From Streptomyces griseoluteus (lineage in GTDB: Bacteria > Actinomycetota > Actinomycetes > Streptomycetales > Streptomycetaceae), in NCBI RefSeq assembly GCF_004784465.1, contig NZ_SRRU01000010.1:186001-250000 (forward strand): a stretch of 64,000 nt of DNA. The letters run 5' to 3'. Positions 24,685 to 33,369 of this stretch are shown piece after piece. Position 1 is the first letter of the stretch. Each line of letters starts with the position of its first letter. The notes under the pieces are model-generated. The model did no database searches. It saw only the letters and a list, made by a program, of their open reading frames with translations, and was not told the DNA's origin. Both the position numbers and the translations under genes were made by a program.

Positions 24685-25902
24685 TCAGCCGCCTCCGCGC
24701 GGCCCCGGCAGCAGACTCACCGCGCCCGCGGCGTGCCGGCGGCTCTGCAGCGGCACCCCGCCGTCCCGGTCCGGGTGCAGCACCGACGGCACCGCCACCG
24801 GACCGTGACCCGGCAGACCCGACGGCCCCTGCGTCATCCCGTGCTGCGCGAGCTGCTGCTCCTGCTCGGGCGGCCGCTCACCCTGGGGCCTGCGGGCCCG
24901 GTAGGCGGCCCGGTACGTCGCGGGCGACGAGCCGAGCTGGCGGCGGAAGTGCCCGCGCAGCGCGACCGGCGAGCGGAACCCGCACCGGCCCGCGACCTCG
25001 TCCACCGAGTAGTCGGAGGTCTCCAGCAGCCGCTGTGCCTGCAGCACCCGCTGGGTGATCAGCCACTGCAGCGGCGCACTGCCGGTGAGCGAACGGAACC
25101 TGCGGTCGAACGTACGGCGGCTCATGTAGGCGCGTGCCGCCAGTGTCTCCACGTCGAACTGCTCGTGGAGGTGTTCCAGCGCCCAGGCGACGACCTCGGC
25201 CAGCGGGTCGGCGCCGATCTCCTCGGGTAAAGACCTGTCGAGGTAGCGCTCCTGGCCGCCGCTGCGGCGGGGCGGCACCACCAGGCGGCGGGCCAGCGCA
25301 CCGGCGGCCTCGTTGCCGTGGTCCGTCCGCACGATGTGCAGACACAGGTCGATCCCGGCCGCCGTACCGGCCGAGGTGAGCACGTCGCCGTCGTCGACGA
25401 ACAACTCACGCGGATCGACGTGCACCGACGGATAGCGCTTGGCCAGCGTCGGCGCGTACATCCAGTGGGTGGTGGCCGGGCGGCCGTCCAGCAGGCCGGC
25501 CGCGGCCAGGACGAACGCCCCGGTGCACAGGCCGACGATGCGGGCCCCCTCCTCGTGCGCGCGGCGCAGCGCGTCGAGCGCCTCCTCCGGTGGCGGCGAG
25601 GTGATCGAGCGCCAGGCCGGCACGACGACCGTGCCCGCGCGGGAGATCGCCTCCAGGCCATGCGGCGCGGTGAGTTCCAGGCCCCCCGTGGTCCGCAGCG
25701 GGCCGTCCTCGCCGGCACACACCAGCAGTCGGTAGCGCGGCACTCCGGCGTCCTGGCGGTCGATCCCGAACACCGAAAGCGGTATGGAACTTTCGAAGAT
25801 GGGGCCGCCGCTGAACAGCAGCACCGCGACGATCTCCTTGCGGCGTCGCCCGGCGAGTTTGCGGACGGTGGCGTCCGGCGCGGCGGTGGAGTCGTGGCTC
25901 AT
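24685..25902 (-). CDS. adpA: Developmental regulator AdpA (AraC/XylS family)
   Basis: This 405-aa protein starts at ATG 25902. Residues about 20-200 form a DJ-1/GATase1-like domain (EIVAVLLFSGGPIFESSIPLS ... GLCTGAFVLAAAGLL). Residues about 235-340 form the AraC double helix-turn-helix (VETLAARAYMSRRTFDRRF, VDEVAGRCGFRSPVALRGHFRRQLG). A rare leucine TTA codon (complement 25228-25230, residue 225) lies in the linker, as in other Streptomyces adpA genes, making translation depend on bldA tRNA. AdpA is the central activator of aerial growth and secondary metabolism. Candidate AdpA self-binding sites occur upstream. Confidence 0.96.
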   Translation of the reverse strand: MSHDSTAAPDATVRKLAGRRRKEIVAVLLFSGGPIFESSIPLSVFGIDRQDAGVPRYRLLVCAGEDGPLRTTGGLELTAPHGLEAISRAGTVVVPAWRSITSPPPEEALDALRRAHEEGARIVGLCTGAFVLAAAGLLDGRPATTHWMYAPTLAKRYPSVHVDPRELFVDDGDVLTSAGTAAGIDLCLHIVRTDHGNEAAGALARRLVVPPRRSGGQERYLDRSLPEEIGADPLAEVVAWALEHLHEQFDVETLAARAYMSRRTFDRRFRSLTGSAPLQWLITQRVLQAQRLLETSDYSVDEVAGRCGFRSPVALRGHFRRQLGSSPATYRAAYRARRPQGERPPEQEQQLAQHGMTQGPSGLPGHGPVAVPSVLHPDRDGGVPLQSRRHAAGAVSLLPGPRGGG

Positions 25903-26289
25903 ACTGCTAAGCCCCCCTCGGTGGTCGCGGCTCCCTTTACGCTTCGGGTCTGTCGCTCCTGCACGTTTCCCCTCGGTCCTGCACGAGTCCCCCGCCGTAA
26001 GACATCAAGATCGAAATCTACTGGCTCCCGCGGTCTGTCGGTGGCCAGTTCCACACGCGGTGCATTGTCGACATGACAACTTGGCGTGAAGCATTCGATC
26101 ACGAAGGGTTGCACTCGTGGGGCGTGCAGGGAAGTACGCCTGGGCGGGGTGGCCAAACCGCATAGGGTGCGACGGGTCGAACGACCCCTGTTTGTGCAGG
26201 TGGAACGGGGGTTGAGGGGTGGTTGGGACCCCTCCGGAGCGATATTAGGAACTTGGCTGAAAACCGGCGTTCGAGGGTGCGGAAACCGG
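25903..26289. promoter_or_regulatory. adpA upstream control region
   Basis: This 387-base non-coding stretch precedes adpA. TGGCCAGTTC at 26042-26051 fits the AdpA-binding consensus TGGCSNGWWY exactly, and TGGCGTGAAG at 26082-26091 fits at nine of ten places, both 140-190 bases upstream of the start. AdpA is known to control its own gene in several species. Reading frames on the plus strand here lack ribosome sites and look spurious. Confidence 0.5.
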
Positions 26290-26535
26290 TCAGTCGACCG
26301 GTGTACTGGCTCCCGTGTGATCTGCGACTCCCCGCGCGGCCTCCCGCAGCGAACGGCGCAGCAGCGTCCGGCAGGCGAGGGTGACGCCGGCCAGTCCCAG
26401 CCCCGCCCCCACGGCCGCGACCGGCGCCGTACCGCACCACAGCAGGACCACCGGCACCAGCACGCAGGCGAACACCGCCCAGCCGATCACCTCGCGCGCG
26501 GTGTCGGGGCCGGGCGCGGAGCGGGGTGCGGGCAT
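26290..26535 (-). CDS. Small membrane protein, 81 aa
   Basis: The start is ATG 26535 behind GGGAG. Two hydrophobic helices (about residues 17-35 and 38-56, VIGWAVFACVLVPVVLLW and APVAAVGAGLGLAGVTLA) are joined by a very short turn and followed by a basic tail (RTLLRRSLREAARG). No family is recognised. It lies upstream of adpA on the same strand with a large gap, so separate transcription is likely. Confidence 0.6.
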   Translation of the reverse strand: MPAPRSAPGPDTAREVIGWAVFACVLVPVVLLWCGTAPVAAVGAGLGLAGVTLACRTLLRRSLREAARGVADHTGASTPVD

Positions 26536-26847
26536 CTGCGGGCTCCCTGGGACGTCGGTTGCAGGGGGTTCAACGCGCGGACGGCCGGACGGTCACCCCA
26601 TGAGGGGCGGGTCCCGGCAAACCGCCTGTACGAGGCAGCGACCATTGCGTAAGGGGCGCTGCTCGTGCATGCTCCCTGGAACCCCTGGGGACGTCCCGGA
26701 GGGCCGCTCACGGAGCGTGTGCACGAACTGCGACGGGGAGGCGTGCCGCCGTACCCTTGAGGGTATGGGCAGGGGAAGACGTTTCCCGGACACAGCTCCG
26801 CCGCACGATGTCCCCCTTCATACAAGGATCACGACGCCGAGACAGCC
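26536..26847. other. Intergenic region upstream of the universal stress protein gene
   Basis: This 312-base region between divergent genes contains the perfect inverted repeat TACCCT-TG-AGGGTA at 26752-26765, about 83 bases before the stress protein start, a possible operator. I see no RNA gene. The short plus- and minus-strand frames here lack ribosome sites and conserved features. Confidence 0.4.
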
Positions 26848-27375
26848 ATGGCCGGTCACGAATTCTTCGAACCCGCGGACCGCAAGCGGCCGGTAGCCGA
26901 ACCCACGGCGACCGACCCCCTGACGGCTCAAGAGGCACGCCCTTCCTGCGATCCCGCCTTCCGGCACGGAGTGGTCGTCGGCTTCGACGGCTCCACCTCC
27001 AGCGAGCGCGCCCTGGCCTACGCGGTCGGCATGGCCCACCGCTCCGGCTCGGGTCTGATCATCGTCCATGTGGCCAACCGGCTGCCCACCACGGTGTGGG
27101 CCGGCTGCGAGCCGCCCGTCTTCGTCGACGTTCCCGACCACCGCACCGAGGTGCTCGGCCTGGAGCTGGCCTGCGCCGACCATCTGAGCGAGGTGCCGTG
27201 GATTCTGGTGGAGCGCGGCGGTGACATCTGCCATGAACTGGAGGAGGTCGGGCGGGAGTACGAGGCGGACGCGATCGTCGTCGGCTCCACGCACGGCATC
27301 GCGGGGCGGATCTTCGGCTCCGTGGCCGGACGCCTCACCAAACGGGCCCGGCGGCCCGTCATCGTGATTCCCTGA
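26848..27375 (+). CDS. Universal stress protein (UspA family)
   Basis: This 175-aa protein starts at ATG 26848. After a 35-residue polar leader, a single Usp domain begins VVVGFDGSTSSERAL and ends with the nucleotide-binding signature GSTHGIAGRIFGSVAGRL followed by RPVIVIP. The G-2x-G-9x-G(S/T) pattern indicates an ATP-binding type. Such proteins help cells survive stress or dormancy. It appears monocistronic. Confidence 0.9.
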   Translation: MAGHEFFEPADRKRPVAEPTATDPLTAQEARPSCDPAFRHGVVVGFDGSTSSERALAYAVGMAHRSGSGLIIVHVANRLPTTVWAGCEPPVFVDVPDHRTEVLGLELACADHLSEVPWILVERGGDICHELEEVGREYEADAIVVGSTHGIAGRIFGSVAGRLTKRARRPVIVIP

Positions 27376-27495
27376 GACCTCGATTTCCCCTGACACCACA
27401 CCGGTTCGCGCTCCGTGAAGCTACTCACGCGTAAAGGTGTTCCCGCCCCCGTGCCGGGCATAGAACAGCCGACGCCGCAGGTGAGTCGTGCTGCC

Positions 27496-27520
27496 GGCCG
27501 GTGGGTGACGGCCACCGGCC
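27496..27520. terminator. Hairpin after the universal stress protein gene
   Basis: GGCCGGTGG (27496-27504) is complementary to CCACCGGCC (27512-27520). It lies about 120 bases after the stress protein stop, convergent with glmS2. Confidence 0.55.
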
Positions 27521-27537
27521 GGGGCGCAGCGGCACAG

Positions 27538-27575
27538 AAACGGACCCCCACGACGGCTCGCGCGAGGGTCCGTTT
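27538..27575. terminator. glmS2 terminator
   Basis: AAACGGACCC (27538-27547) pairs with GGGTCCGTTT (27566-27575). On the minus strand it lies just after the glmS2 stop and ends in A/T-rich sequence, the arrangement of an intrinsic terminator. Confidence 0.8.
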
Positions 27576-27597
27576 TCTTTGAACGGCAGGGGTGGAC

Positions 27598-29415
27598 CTA
27601 CTCCACCGTCACCGACTTGGCCAGGTTGCGCGGCTTGTCGATGTCGCGGCCCAGGACCTTCGCCGCGTGGTAGGCGAGCAGCTGGAGCGGGATGCCCATG
27701 AGGATCGGGTCCAGCTCGTCCTCGTTCTTCGGGACCACGATGGTCCGGTCCGCCTTCTCCTGCTCCTGGTGCGCGACCGCGAGGATCTTGCCGCTGCGGG
27801 CCTTGATCTCCTCCAGCGCGGCGCGGTTCTTCTCCAGCAGGTCGTCGTCCGGGACGATGGCGACCGTCGGCAGGGCGGGCTCGATGAGGGCCAGCGGGCC
27901 GTGCTTCAGCTCGGAGGCGGGGTACGCCTCGGCGTGGATGTAGGTGATCTCCTTGAGCTTCAGGGAGGCCTCGCGGGCGACCGGGTAGCCCCGGACACGG
28001 CCGATGAAGAGCATCGAGCGGCTCTCCGCGTACTCCTCGGCCAGCTCGCGGACCAGCTCCTCCTGCTTGAGGATCTCGGCGATCTGCGCGGGCAGCTTGC
28101 GCAGGCCCTCGATGATCCGCTTGCCGTCGCGCACCGACAGGTCGCGGGTGCGGCCCAGGTGCAGCGCGAGCAGCGCGAAGGCGACCGTGGTGTTGGTGAA
28201 GCACTTGGTGGAGACCACGCACACCTCGGGCCCGGCGTGCACGTAGATGCCGCCGTCGGCCTCGCGGGCGATGGCCGAGCCGACCACGTTGACCACACCG
28301 AGGACGCGGGCGCCCTTGCGCTTCAGCTCCTGCACGGCGGCCAGCACGTCGTACGTCTCACCGGACTGGGAGACCGCGATGTACAGCGTGTCGGGGTCGA
28401 CGACCGCGTTGCGGTAGCGGAACTCGGACGCCGGCTCGGCGTCGGCGGGGATGCGGGCCAGCTCCTCGATCATCTGGGCGCCGATCATGCCCGCGTGGTA
28501 GGAGGTGCCGCAGCCGAGGATCTTGACCCGGCGGATGCGGCGGGCCTCACGGGCGTCCAGGTTGAGGCCGCCCAGGTGCACGGTGGAGAAGCGGTCGTCG
28601 ATGCGGCCGCGCAGCACGCGGTCCACGGCGTCGGCCTGCTCGTGGATCTCCTTGTGCATGTACGTGTCGTGGCCGCCCATGTCGTAGGAGGCGGCCTCCC
28701 ACTCCACGGTGGTGGGCTCGGCGCTGGTGCGGGTGCCCTCGGTGGTGTAGGTGCGGAAGTCGTCGGCCTTCAGGGTGGCCATCTCGCCGTCGTCCAGGGT
28801 GACGATCTGGCGGGTGTGGGTGACCAGCGCGGCGATGTCCGAGGCGACGAACATCTCCTTCTCGCCGATGCCGAGGACGACCGGGGAGCCGTTGCGGGCC
28901 ACCACGATGCGGTCGGGGAAGTCGGCGTGCATCACGGCGATGCCGTAGGTGCCCTCGACCACGCGGAGCGCCTCGCGGACCTTGTCCTCCAGCTTCTCGG
29001 CGCTCGCGCGGGCCACGAGGTGGGTGAGGACCTCGGTGTCGGTGTCGGAGAGGAACTCGACCCCGTCCGCCTCCAGCTTGCGGCGCAGGTCGGAGGCGTT
29101 GTCGATGATGCCGTTGTGGACGACGGCGACCTTGTCGTCGGCCGACATGTGCGGGTGGGCGTTCACGTCGGAGGGGGCGCCGTGGGTGGCCCAGCGGGTG
29201 TGGGCGATGCCGGTGGTGCCCTTGAAGCGCGCGGGGACCTTGGCCTCCAGGTCACGGACCCGGCCCTTGGCCTTGACCATCTTCAGCGCGGCCGACTTCG
29301 GGGAGGAGACGACGATGCCCGCCGAGTCGTAGCCCCGGTACTCCAGGCGCTGGAGACCCTCCAGCAGCAGGGGAGCGACGTCCCGCTTACCGATGTATCC
29401 GACAATTCCGCACAT
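27598..29415 (-). CDS. glmS2: Glutamine-fructose-6-phosphate aminotransferase (isomerizing)
   Basis: This 605-aa enzyme makes glucosamine-6-phosphate, the first step to UDP-GlcNAc for cell wall. It starts at ATG 29415 with nucleophilic Cys2 (MCGIVGYIG). The glutaminase domain (1 to about 240) has HTRWATHG and HNGIIDN. Two SIS sugar-isomerase domains follow (GCGTSYHAG ... SQSGETYDVL and YPVAREASLKLKEITY). The C-terminus ends KPRNLAKSVTVE as in the family. Streptomyces often have more than one glmS, hence the '2' by position; glucosamine-6-phosphate is also the DasR effector. Confidence 0.95.
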   Translation of the reverse strand: MCGIVGYIGKRDVAPLLLEGLQRLEYRGYDSAGIVVSSPKSAALKMVKAKGRVRDLEAKVPARFKGTTGIAHTRWATHGAPSDVNAHPHMSADDKVAVVHNGIIDNASDLRRKLEADGVEFLSDTDTEVLTHLVARASAEKLEDKVREALRVVEGTYGIAVMHADFPDRIVVARNGSPVVLGIGEKEMFVASDIAALVTHTRQIVTLDDGEMATLKADDFRTYTTEGTRTSAEPTTVEWEAASYDMGGHDTYMHKEIHEQADAVDRVLRGRIDDRFSTVHLGGLNLDAREARRIRRVKILGCGTSYHAGMIGAQMIEELARIPADAEPASEFRYRNAVVDPDTLYIAVSQSGETYDVLAAVQELKRKGARVLGVVNVVGSAIAREADGGIYVHAGPEVCVVSTKCFTNTTVAFALLALHLGRTRDLSVRDGKRIIEGLRKLPAQIAEILKQEELVRELAEEYAESRSMLFIGRVRGYPVAREASLKLKEITYIHAEAYPASELKHGPLALIEPALPTVAIVPDDDLLEKNRAALEEIKARSGKILAVAHQEQEKADRTIVVPKNEDELDPILMGIPLQLLAYHAAKVLGRDIDKPRNLAKSVTVE

Positions 29416-29440
29416 GTAGTAGCTCCCTCACCCTGGCTTC

Positions 29441-29698
29441 TCAGCCATAGACCATGCGGCGCAACTGCCGGAGCGTGAGCTCGGGCGGCGCCACCGCGCG
29501 GTATTTCAGGTCCGCCTCGATCCGTTCGAAGATCGCCGCGTTCTGCAGGCCCTGGGCCTGCAGTTCTCGGTGCCGACGACGGACGTAGTCCTGGGTCGTC
29601 TCGTCGAAGAAGGCGAGCACGTCCTGTATCACTCGCAGCGCCTCGCCCCGGCTGAGCGGGGTCGAGCGCGTCAAATGATCGACAAGTTCCTCGTGCAC
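29441..29698 (-). CDS. Conserved hypothetical protein, 85 aa
   Basis: The start is taken as GTG 29698 (VHEELVDHLTRSTPLSRGEAL); a TTG further upstream is possible. The protein is all-helical and charged, with ERIEADLKYRAVAPPELTLRQLRR near the end (split into two helices by PP). There is no membrane segment or cysteine motif. It precedes glmS2 by 25 bases on the same strand and is probably co-transcribed with it. I recall similar small proteins next to glmS in other Streptomyces; function unknown. Confidence 0.7.
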   Translation of the reverse strand: MHEELVDHLTRSTPLSRGEALRVIQDVLAFFDETTQDYVRRRHRELQAQGLQNAAIFERIEADLKYRAVAPPELTLRQLRRMVYG

Positions 29699-29847
29699 CC
29701 GGTAGATCTTCGGGCACGAACGCCAGTTTCGCAAGAATCGTGCCCGATTCCGGGCAGGTACCTGTTGGTGCGCTCATGGCGCGCTGTTCGTCCGGTGTCC
29801 ACTTCCCGTCCTGGACGGCGTTGCCGTCGGCCACGAGTTTGCTGGTC

Positions 29848-31434
29848 ATGGACATTCCTCGTATGGGCGTACCCGAGAAGCTGGCCGAGCGGATGAGCAT
29901 GGCCGAGCGGCACGAGTACCTCCGGAGCAGATTCTCCCGGCGCACCCTGATCAGGGGTGGCGCCGTGACTCTCGGCACCGTCGCGGGCGGCGCCTTCGTG
30001 CCCGGCGCCGTGACCCCGGCCGCCGCCGCGGCCCCCACGGCCCCGGCACCGCGCGGTACCGAGCACGTGGACGGCGCGCTGGCCGCCCCCTTCGGCCGTC
30101 ACCTGGCCTGGGGCAACGACCCGCGTACCGAGGTCACCGTCTCCTGGCAGGTGCCGGTCGCCGTGAGGCGCCCCTTCATCCGCGTCGGCGCCCACCCCTG
30201 GGACCTCTCCCACAAGATCGAGGCCGAGGTCCGCACCCTGCACACCCCGGCCGGTGTCGGCGCGAGCGGCGACCACACCCAGTACTACGTACACGCGAGG
30301 CTGAGCCGGCTGCGCCCCGGCCAGACCTACTACTACGGCGTCGGCCACCAGGGCTTCGACCCCGCCGAGCCCCACCTCCTCGGCACCCTCGGCACCTTCA
30401 CCACCGCCCCCGCCCACAAGGCGCCCTTCACCTTCACCGCCTTCGGCGACGAGGGCGTCGGCTACCACGGCCTGGCCAACAACGCCCTGATCCTCGGCCA
30501 GAACCCCGCCTTCCACCTGCACGCGGGCGACATCGCCTACGGCGACCCCTCCGGAGCCGGCAAGACCACCGACACCGGCTTCGACTCGCGCACCTGGGAC
30601 CAGTTCCTGCACCAGACCGAGTCCGTCGCCAAGCAGATCCCCTGGATGCCCGCCTACGGCAACCACGACATGGAGGCCTGGTACTCGCCCAACGGCTACG
30701 GCGGCGAGGAGGCCCGTTGGTCCCTCCCGGACAACGGCCCCGACGCGGCCGGCCTGCCCGGCGTCTACTCCTTCGTCTACGGCAACACCGCCGTCATCTC
30801 GCTCGACGCCAACGACATCTCCTACGAGATCCCGGCGAACCTCGGCATCTCCGGCGGCACCCAGACCACATGGCTGGAGGCCCAGCTCAAGAAGTTCCGG
30901 GCCGCGCGGGACATCGACTTCGTGGTGGTCTTCTTCCACCACTGCGCCTACTGCACCTCGACCGCCCACGCCTCCGAGGGCGGGGTGCGCCAGGAGTGGG
31001 TGCCGCTGTTCGAGAAGTACACCGTGGACCTGGTCATCAACGGCCACAACCACCAGTACGAGCGCACCGACGTGATCAAGGGCGACACGGTCGTCAAGAA
31101 GCTCCCCGTCGGCGGCACCGCCTACCCCGAGACCGAGGGCGTCGTCTACGTCACCGCGGGCGCGGCCGGCCGCAGCCTGTACGCCTTCACCGCGCCCGAC
31201 ACCTACGAGGGGCACGAGCACGAGGTCGAGTCCGTCTCCTCCTTCGTCAACCTCAAGGACGGCAAGAAGCCCGAGACCGTCGCCTGGTCCCGCGTGCGCT
31301 ACCTCGACTACTCGTTCCTCCGCGTGGACGTGACGCCCGCGCCGAGGGGCCGGCACACCACGCTGACCGTGTCCGGCATCGCCGAGACCGGTGAGCGCAT
31401 CGACCACTTCACGGTCTCCCGCAGAGCGAAGTAG
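29848..31434 (+). CDS. Tat-exported metallophosphoesterase (purple acid phosphatase-like)
   Basis: I choose ATG 29848; ATGs at 29863 and 29893 are alternatives. The twin-arginine signal SRRTLIRGGAVTLG ends near PAAAAAP. An N-terminal fibronectin-like domain of purple acid phosphatases (GNDPRTEVTVSWQVP ... RPGQTYYYGVGHQG) leads into the metallophosphatase domain: FTAFGDEG, HAGDIAYGD, YGNHDME, VVFFHHCAYC and INGHNHQYER. It should hydrolyse phosphate esters outside the cell with a dinuclear metal centre. It is divergent from the 85-aa gene and monocistronic. Confidence 0.88.
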   Translation: MDIPRMGVPEKLAERMSMAERHEYLRSRFSRRTLIRGGAVTLGTVAGGAFVPGAVTPAAAAAPTAPAPRGTEHVDGALAAPFGRHLAWGNDPRTEVTVSWQVPVAVRRPFIRVGAHPWDLSHKIEAEVRTLHTPAGVGASGDHTQYYVHARLSRLRPGQTYYYGVGHQGFDPAEPHLLGTLGTFTTAPAHKAPFTFTAFGDEGVGYHGLANNALILGQNPAFHLHAGDIAYGDPSGAGKTTDTGFDSRTWDQFLHQTESVAKQIPWMPAYGNHDMEAWYSPNGYGGEEARWSLPDNGPDAAGLPGVYSFVYGNTAVISLDANDISYEIPANLGISGGTQTTWLEAQLKKFRAARDIDFVVVFFHHCAYCTSTAHASEGGVRQEWVPLFEKYTVDLVINGHNHQYERTDVIKGDTVVKKLPVGGTAYPETEGVVYVTAGAAGRSLYAFTAPDTYEGHEHEVESVSSFVNLKDGKKPETVAWSRVRYLDYSFLRVDVTPAPRGRHTTLTVSGIAETGERIDHFTVSRRAK

Positions 31435-31624
31435 ACCCACGCGCCCGCACGGAAGACCGGGGCGAACTCCGCGCCGGTCAGCGCTGCTTCGCGTTGTGGC
31501 TCGCCCGGCCACGTTCCCGTCCAGCCCCGGCGTCAGCCGCGGGGCGTCGTCGTCGAAAGCAAGGGGCCCGTCCCGCCGGATGGTTGCCGCCACGGGCGGG
31601 AGCGTTTCACCGGATCTGCGGGAG

Positions 31625-31639
31625 AGTGGTCCCGACCGA
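31625..31639. promoter_or_regulatory. DasR-like (dre) element at the hexosaminidase start
   Basis: AGTGGTCCCGACCGA, about 20 bases upstream of the hexosaminidase start codon, resembles the DasR consensus AGTGGTCTAGACCACT with a good left half and core and a weak right half. It lies close enough to the ribosome site to block transcription. Control of a GlcNAc-releasing enzyme by DasR is established for Streptomyces; this exact site is inferred. Confidence 0.5.
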
Positions 31640-31656
31640 ATCCGAAGGGAGCGCAT

Positions 31657-33261
31657 GTGAGACGGCACCACGGCACCACTCCCCGAACGACCCGAATCCT
31701 CGGATCACTGCTGCTTGTCGCCGCGGCCGGTGTCTTCACCTTCGTCGCGAACCCCGCCGCGCAGGCGGCCGCACCGCCCGCGCTGGACCGGGTGGTCCCG
31801 GCACCCGCCTCGGTCGAGCCGGGCGGGACCCCGTACCGCATCACCCGCGCGACCCGCGTGCGGGTGGACGGCTCCGCCGAGGTCCGCCGGATCGGCGCAT
31901 ACCTCACGGGCATCCTGCGACCCTCCACCGGCTATCCGCTGCCGCTCACCGACCACGGCGGCGGCCAAGGCATCCGACTCCACCTCCAGAAGGGCCACTT
32001 CGGCGCCGAGGGGTACCGGCTGCACAGCGGAGCCGGTGGAGTCACCATCACCGCCGCCGCTCCCGCCGGCCTCTTCCACGGCGTGCAGACCCTGCGCCAG
32101 CTGCTGCCGGCGGCCGTCGAGAAGAAGGCGGTCCAGCCCGGCCCCTGGCGGATCGCCGGCGGTACCGTCGAGGACCGCCCGCGCTACGCCTACCGGGGCG
32201 CCATGCTGGACGTCTCCCGGCACTTCCTCACCGTCGCTCAGGTCAAGCGCTACATCGACCAGCTGGCCCTCTACAAGATCAATGAGCTGCATCTGCACCT
32301 CAGCGACGACCAGGGCTGGCGCATCGCCGTCGACTCCTGGCCCCGCCTGGCCACATACGGCGGCTCCACCGAGGTCGGCGGCGGCGAGGGCGGCCACTAC
32401 AGCAAGGCCGACTACCGGGAGATCGTCCGGTACGCGGCCGGCCGCTATCTCGAGGTCGTCCCCGAGATCGACATGCCCGGCCACACCAACGCCGCCCTCG
32501 CCTCCTACGCCGAGCTGAACTGCGACGGTGTGGCGCCCCCGCTCTACACCGGCACCCAGGTCGGCTTCAGCTCGCTGTGCGTGCCCAAGCAGGTCACCTA
32601 CGACTTCGTGGACGACGTCATCCGTGAGCTGGCCGCGCTCACCCCGGGCCGCTATCTGCACATCGGCGGTGACGAGGCGCACTCCACCAGCCACGCGGAC
32701 TACGTGACGTTCATGGACCGTGTGCAGCCGGTCGTCGCCAAGTACGGCAAGACGGCCATCGGGTGGCACCAGCTCACCGGCGCCCATCCGGTCAAGGGCG
32801 CCCTCGCCCAGTACTGGGGTCTGGACCGCACCAGCGCGGCGGAAAAGGCGCAGGTCGCCGAGGCCGCGCGGAACGGCACCGGGCTGATCCTGTCCCCGGC
32901 CGACCGGGTCTACCTCGACATGAAGTACAACAAGGACACCCCGCTCGGCCTGGCCTGGGCGGGTCTGGTGGAGGTTCGGCGGTCCTACGACTGGGACCCG
33001 GGCGCCTATCTCGACGGAGTGCCCGCCTCGGCGATCAGGGGTGTCGAGGCTCCCCTGTGGTCGGAGACGCTGAAGAAGTCCGCCGACCTCGAGTACATGG
33101 CGTTCCCACGGCTGCCGGGCGCGGCCGAGCTGGGCTGGTCACCGGCCGCCACCCACGACTGGGACGCCTACCGGGTGCGGCTGGCCGCGCAGGCCCCGCG
33201 CTGGGACGCCCTGGGCATCAACTACTACCGCTCGCCGCAGGTCCCCTGGCCGGCGGACTGA
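31657..33261 (+). CDS. hexA: Secreted GH20 beta-N-acetylhexosaminidase
   Basis: This 534-aa protein starts at GTG 31657 behind AAGGGAG. A signal peptide of about 38 residues ends at AAQAAAPP. A GH20 N-terminal domain (RITRATRVRVDGSAEVRRIG ... GVQTLRQLLP) precedes the catalytic barrel (YRGAMLDVSRHFLTV, HLHLSDDQGWRI, EIDMPGH). The catalytic pair is Asp339-Glu340 in GGDEAH, used in substrate-assisted cleavage of terminal GlcNAc from chitin oligomers. Together with the chitinase at 15 kb it delivers GlcNAc for uptake. Confidence 0.93.
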   Translation: MRRHHGTTPRTTRILGSLLLVAAAGVFTFVANPAAQAAAPPALDRVVPAPASVEPGGTPYRITRATRVRVDGSAEVRRIGAYLTGILRPSTGYPLPLTDHGGGQGIRLHLQKGHFGAEGYRLHSGAGGVTITAAAPAGLFHGVQTLRQLLPAAVEKKAVQPGPWRIAGGTVEDRPRYAYRGAMLDVSRHFLTVAQVKRYIDQLALYKINELHLHLSDDQGWRIAVDSWPRLATYGGSTEVGGGEGGHYSKADYREIVRYAAGRYLEVVPEIDMPGHTNAALASYAELNCDGVAPPLYTGTQVGFSSLCVPKQVTYDFVDDVIRELAALTPGRYLHIGGDEAHSTSHADYVTFMDRVQPVVAKYGKTAIGWHQLTGAHPVKGALAQYWGLDRTSAAEKAQVAEAARNGTGLILSPADRVYLDMKYNKDTPLGLAWAGLVEVRRSYDWDPGAYLDGVPASAIRGVEAPLWSETLKKSADLEYMAFPRLPGAAELGWSPAATHDWDAYRVRLAAQAPRWDALGINYYRSPQVPWPAD

Positions 33262-33319
33262 CAGGCTGACGGACCGGCGGACGGACCGGCCGGCCGAGGA
33301 CGAACCGACGAAAGGGCGA

Positions 33320-33354
33320 CGGGCACCCCGGAGGACCGTACTCCGGGGTGCCCG
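33320..33354. terminator. Hairpin between hexosaminidase and desD
   Basis: CGGGCACCCCGGAG (33320-33333) is exactly complementary to CTCCGGGGTGCCCG (33341-33354), separating two convergent genes and probably terminating both. Confidence 0.88.
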
Positions 33355-33369
33355 TGCGCCGGTGCGGGT

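Noticed and set aside
26086..26652. 188-codon plus-strand frame upstream of the stress-protein gene
   Set aside because: It has no ribosome site, no recognisable feature and overlaps the small membrane protein gene in antisense.
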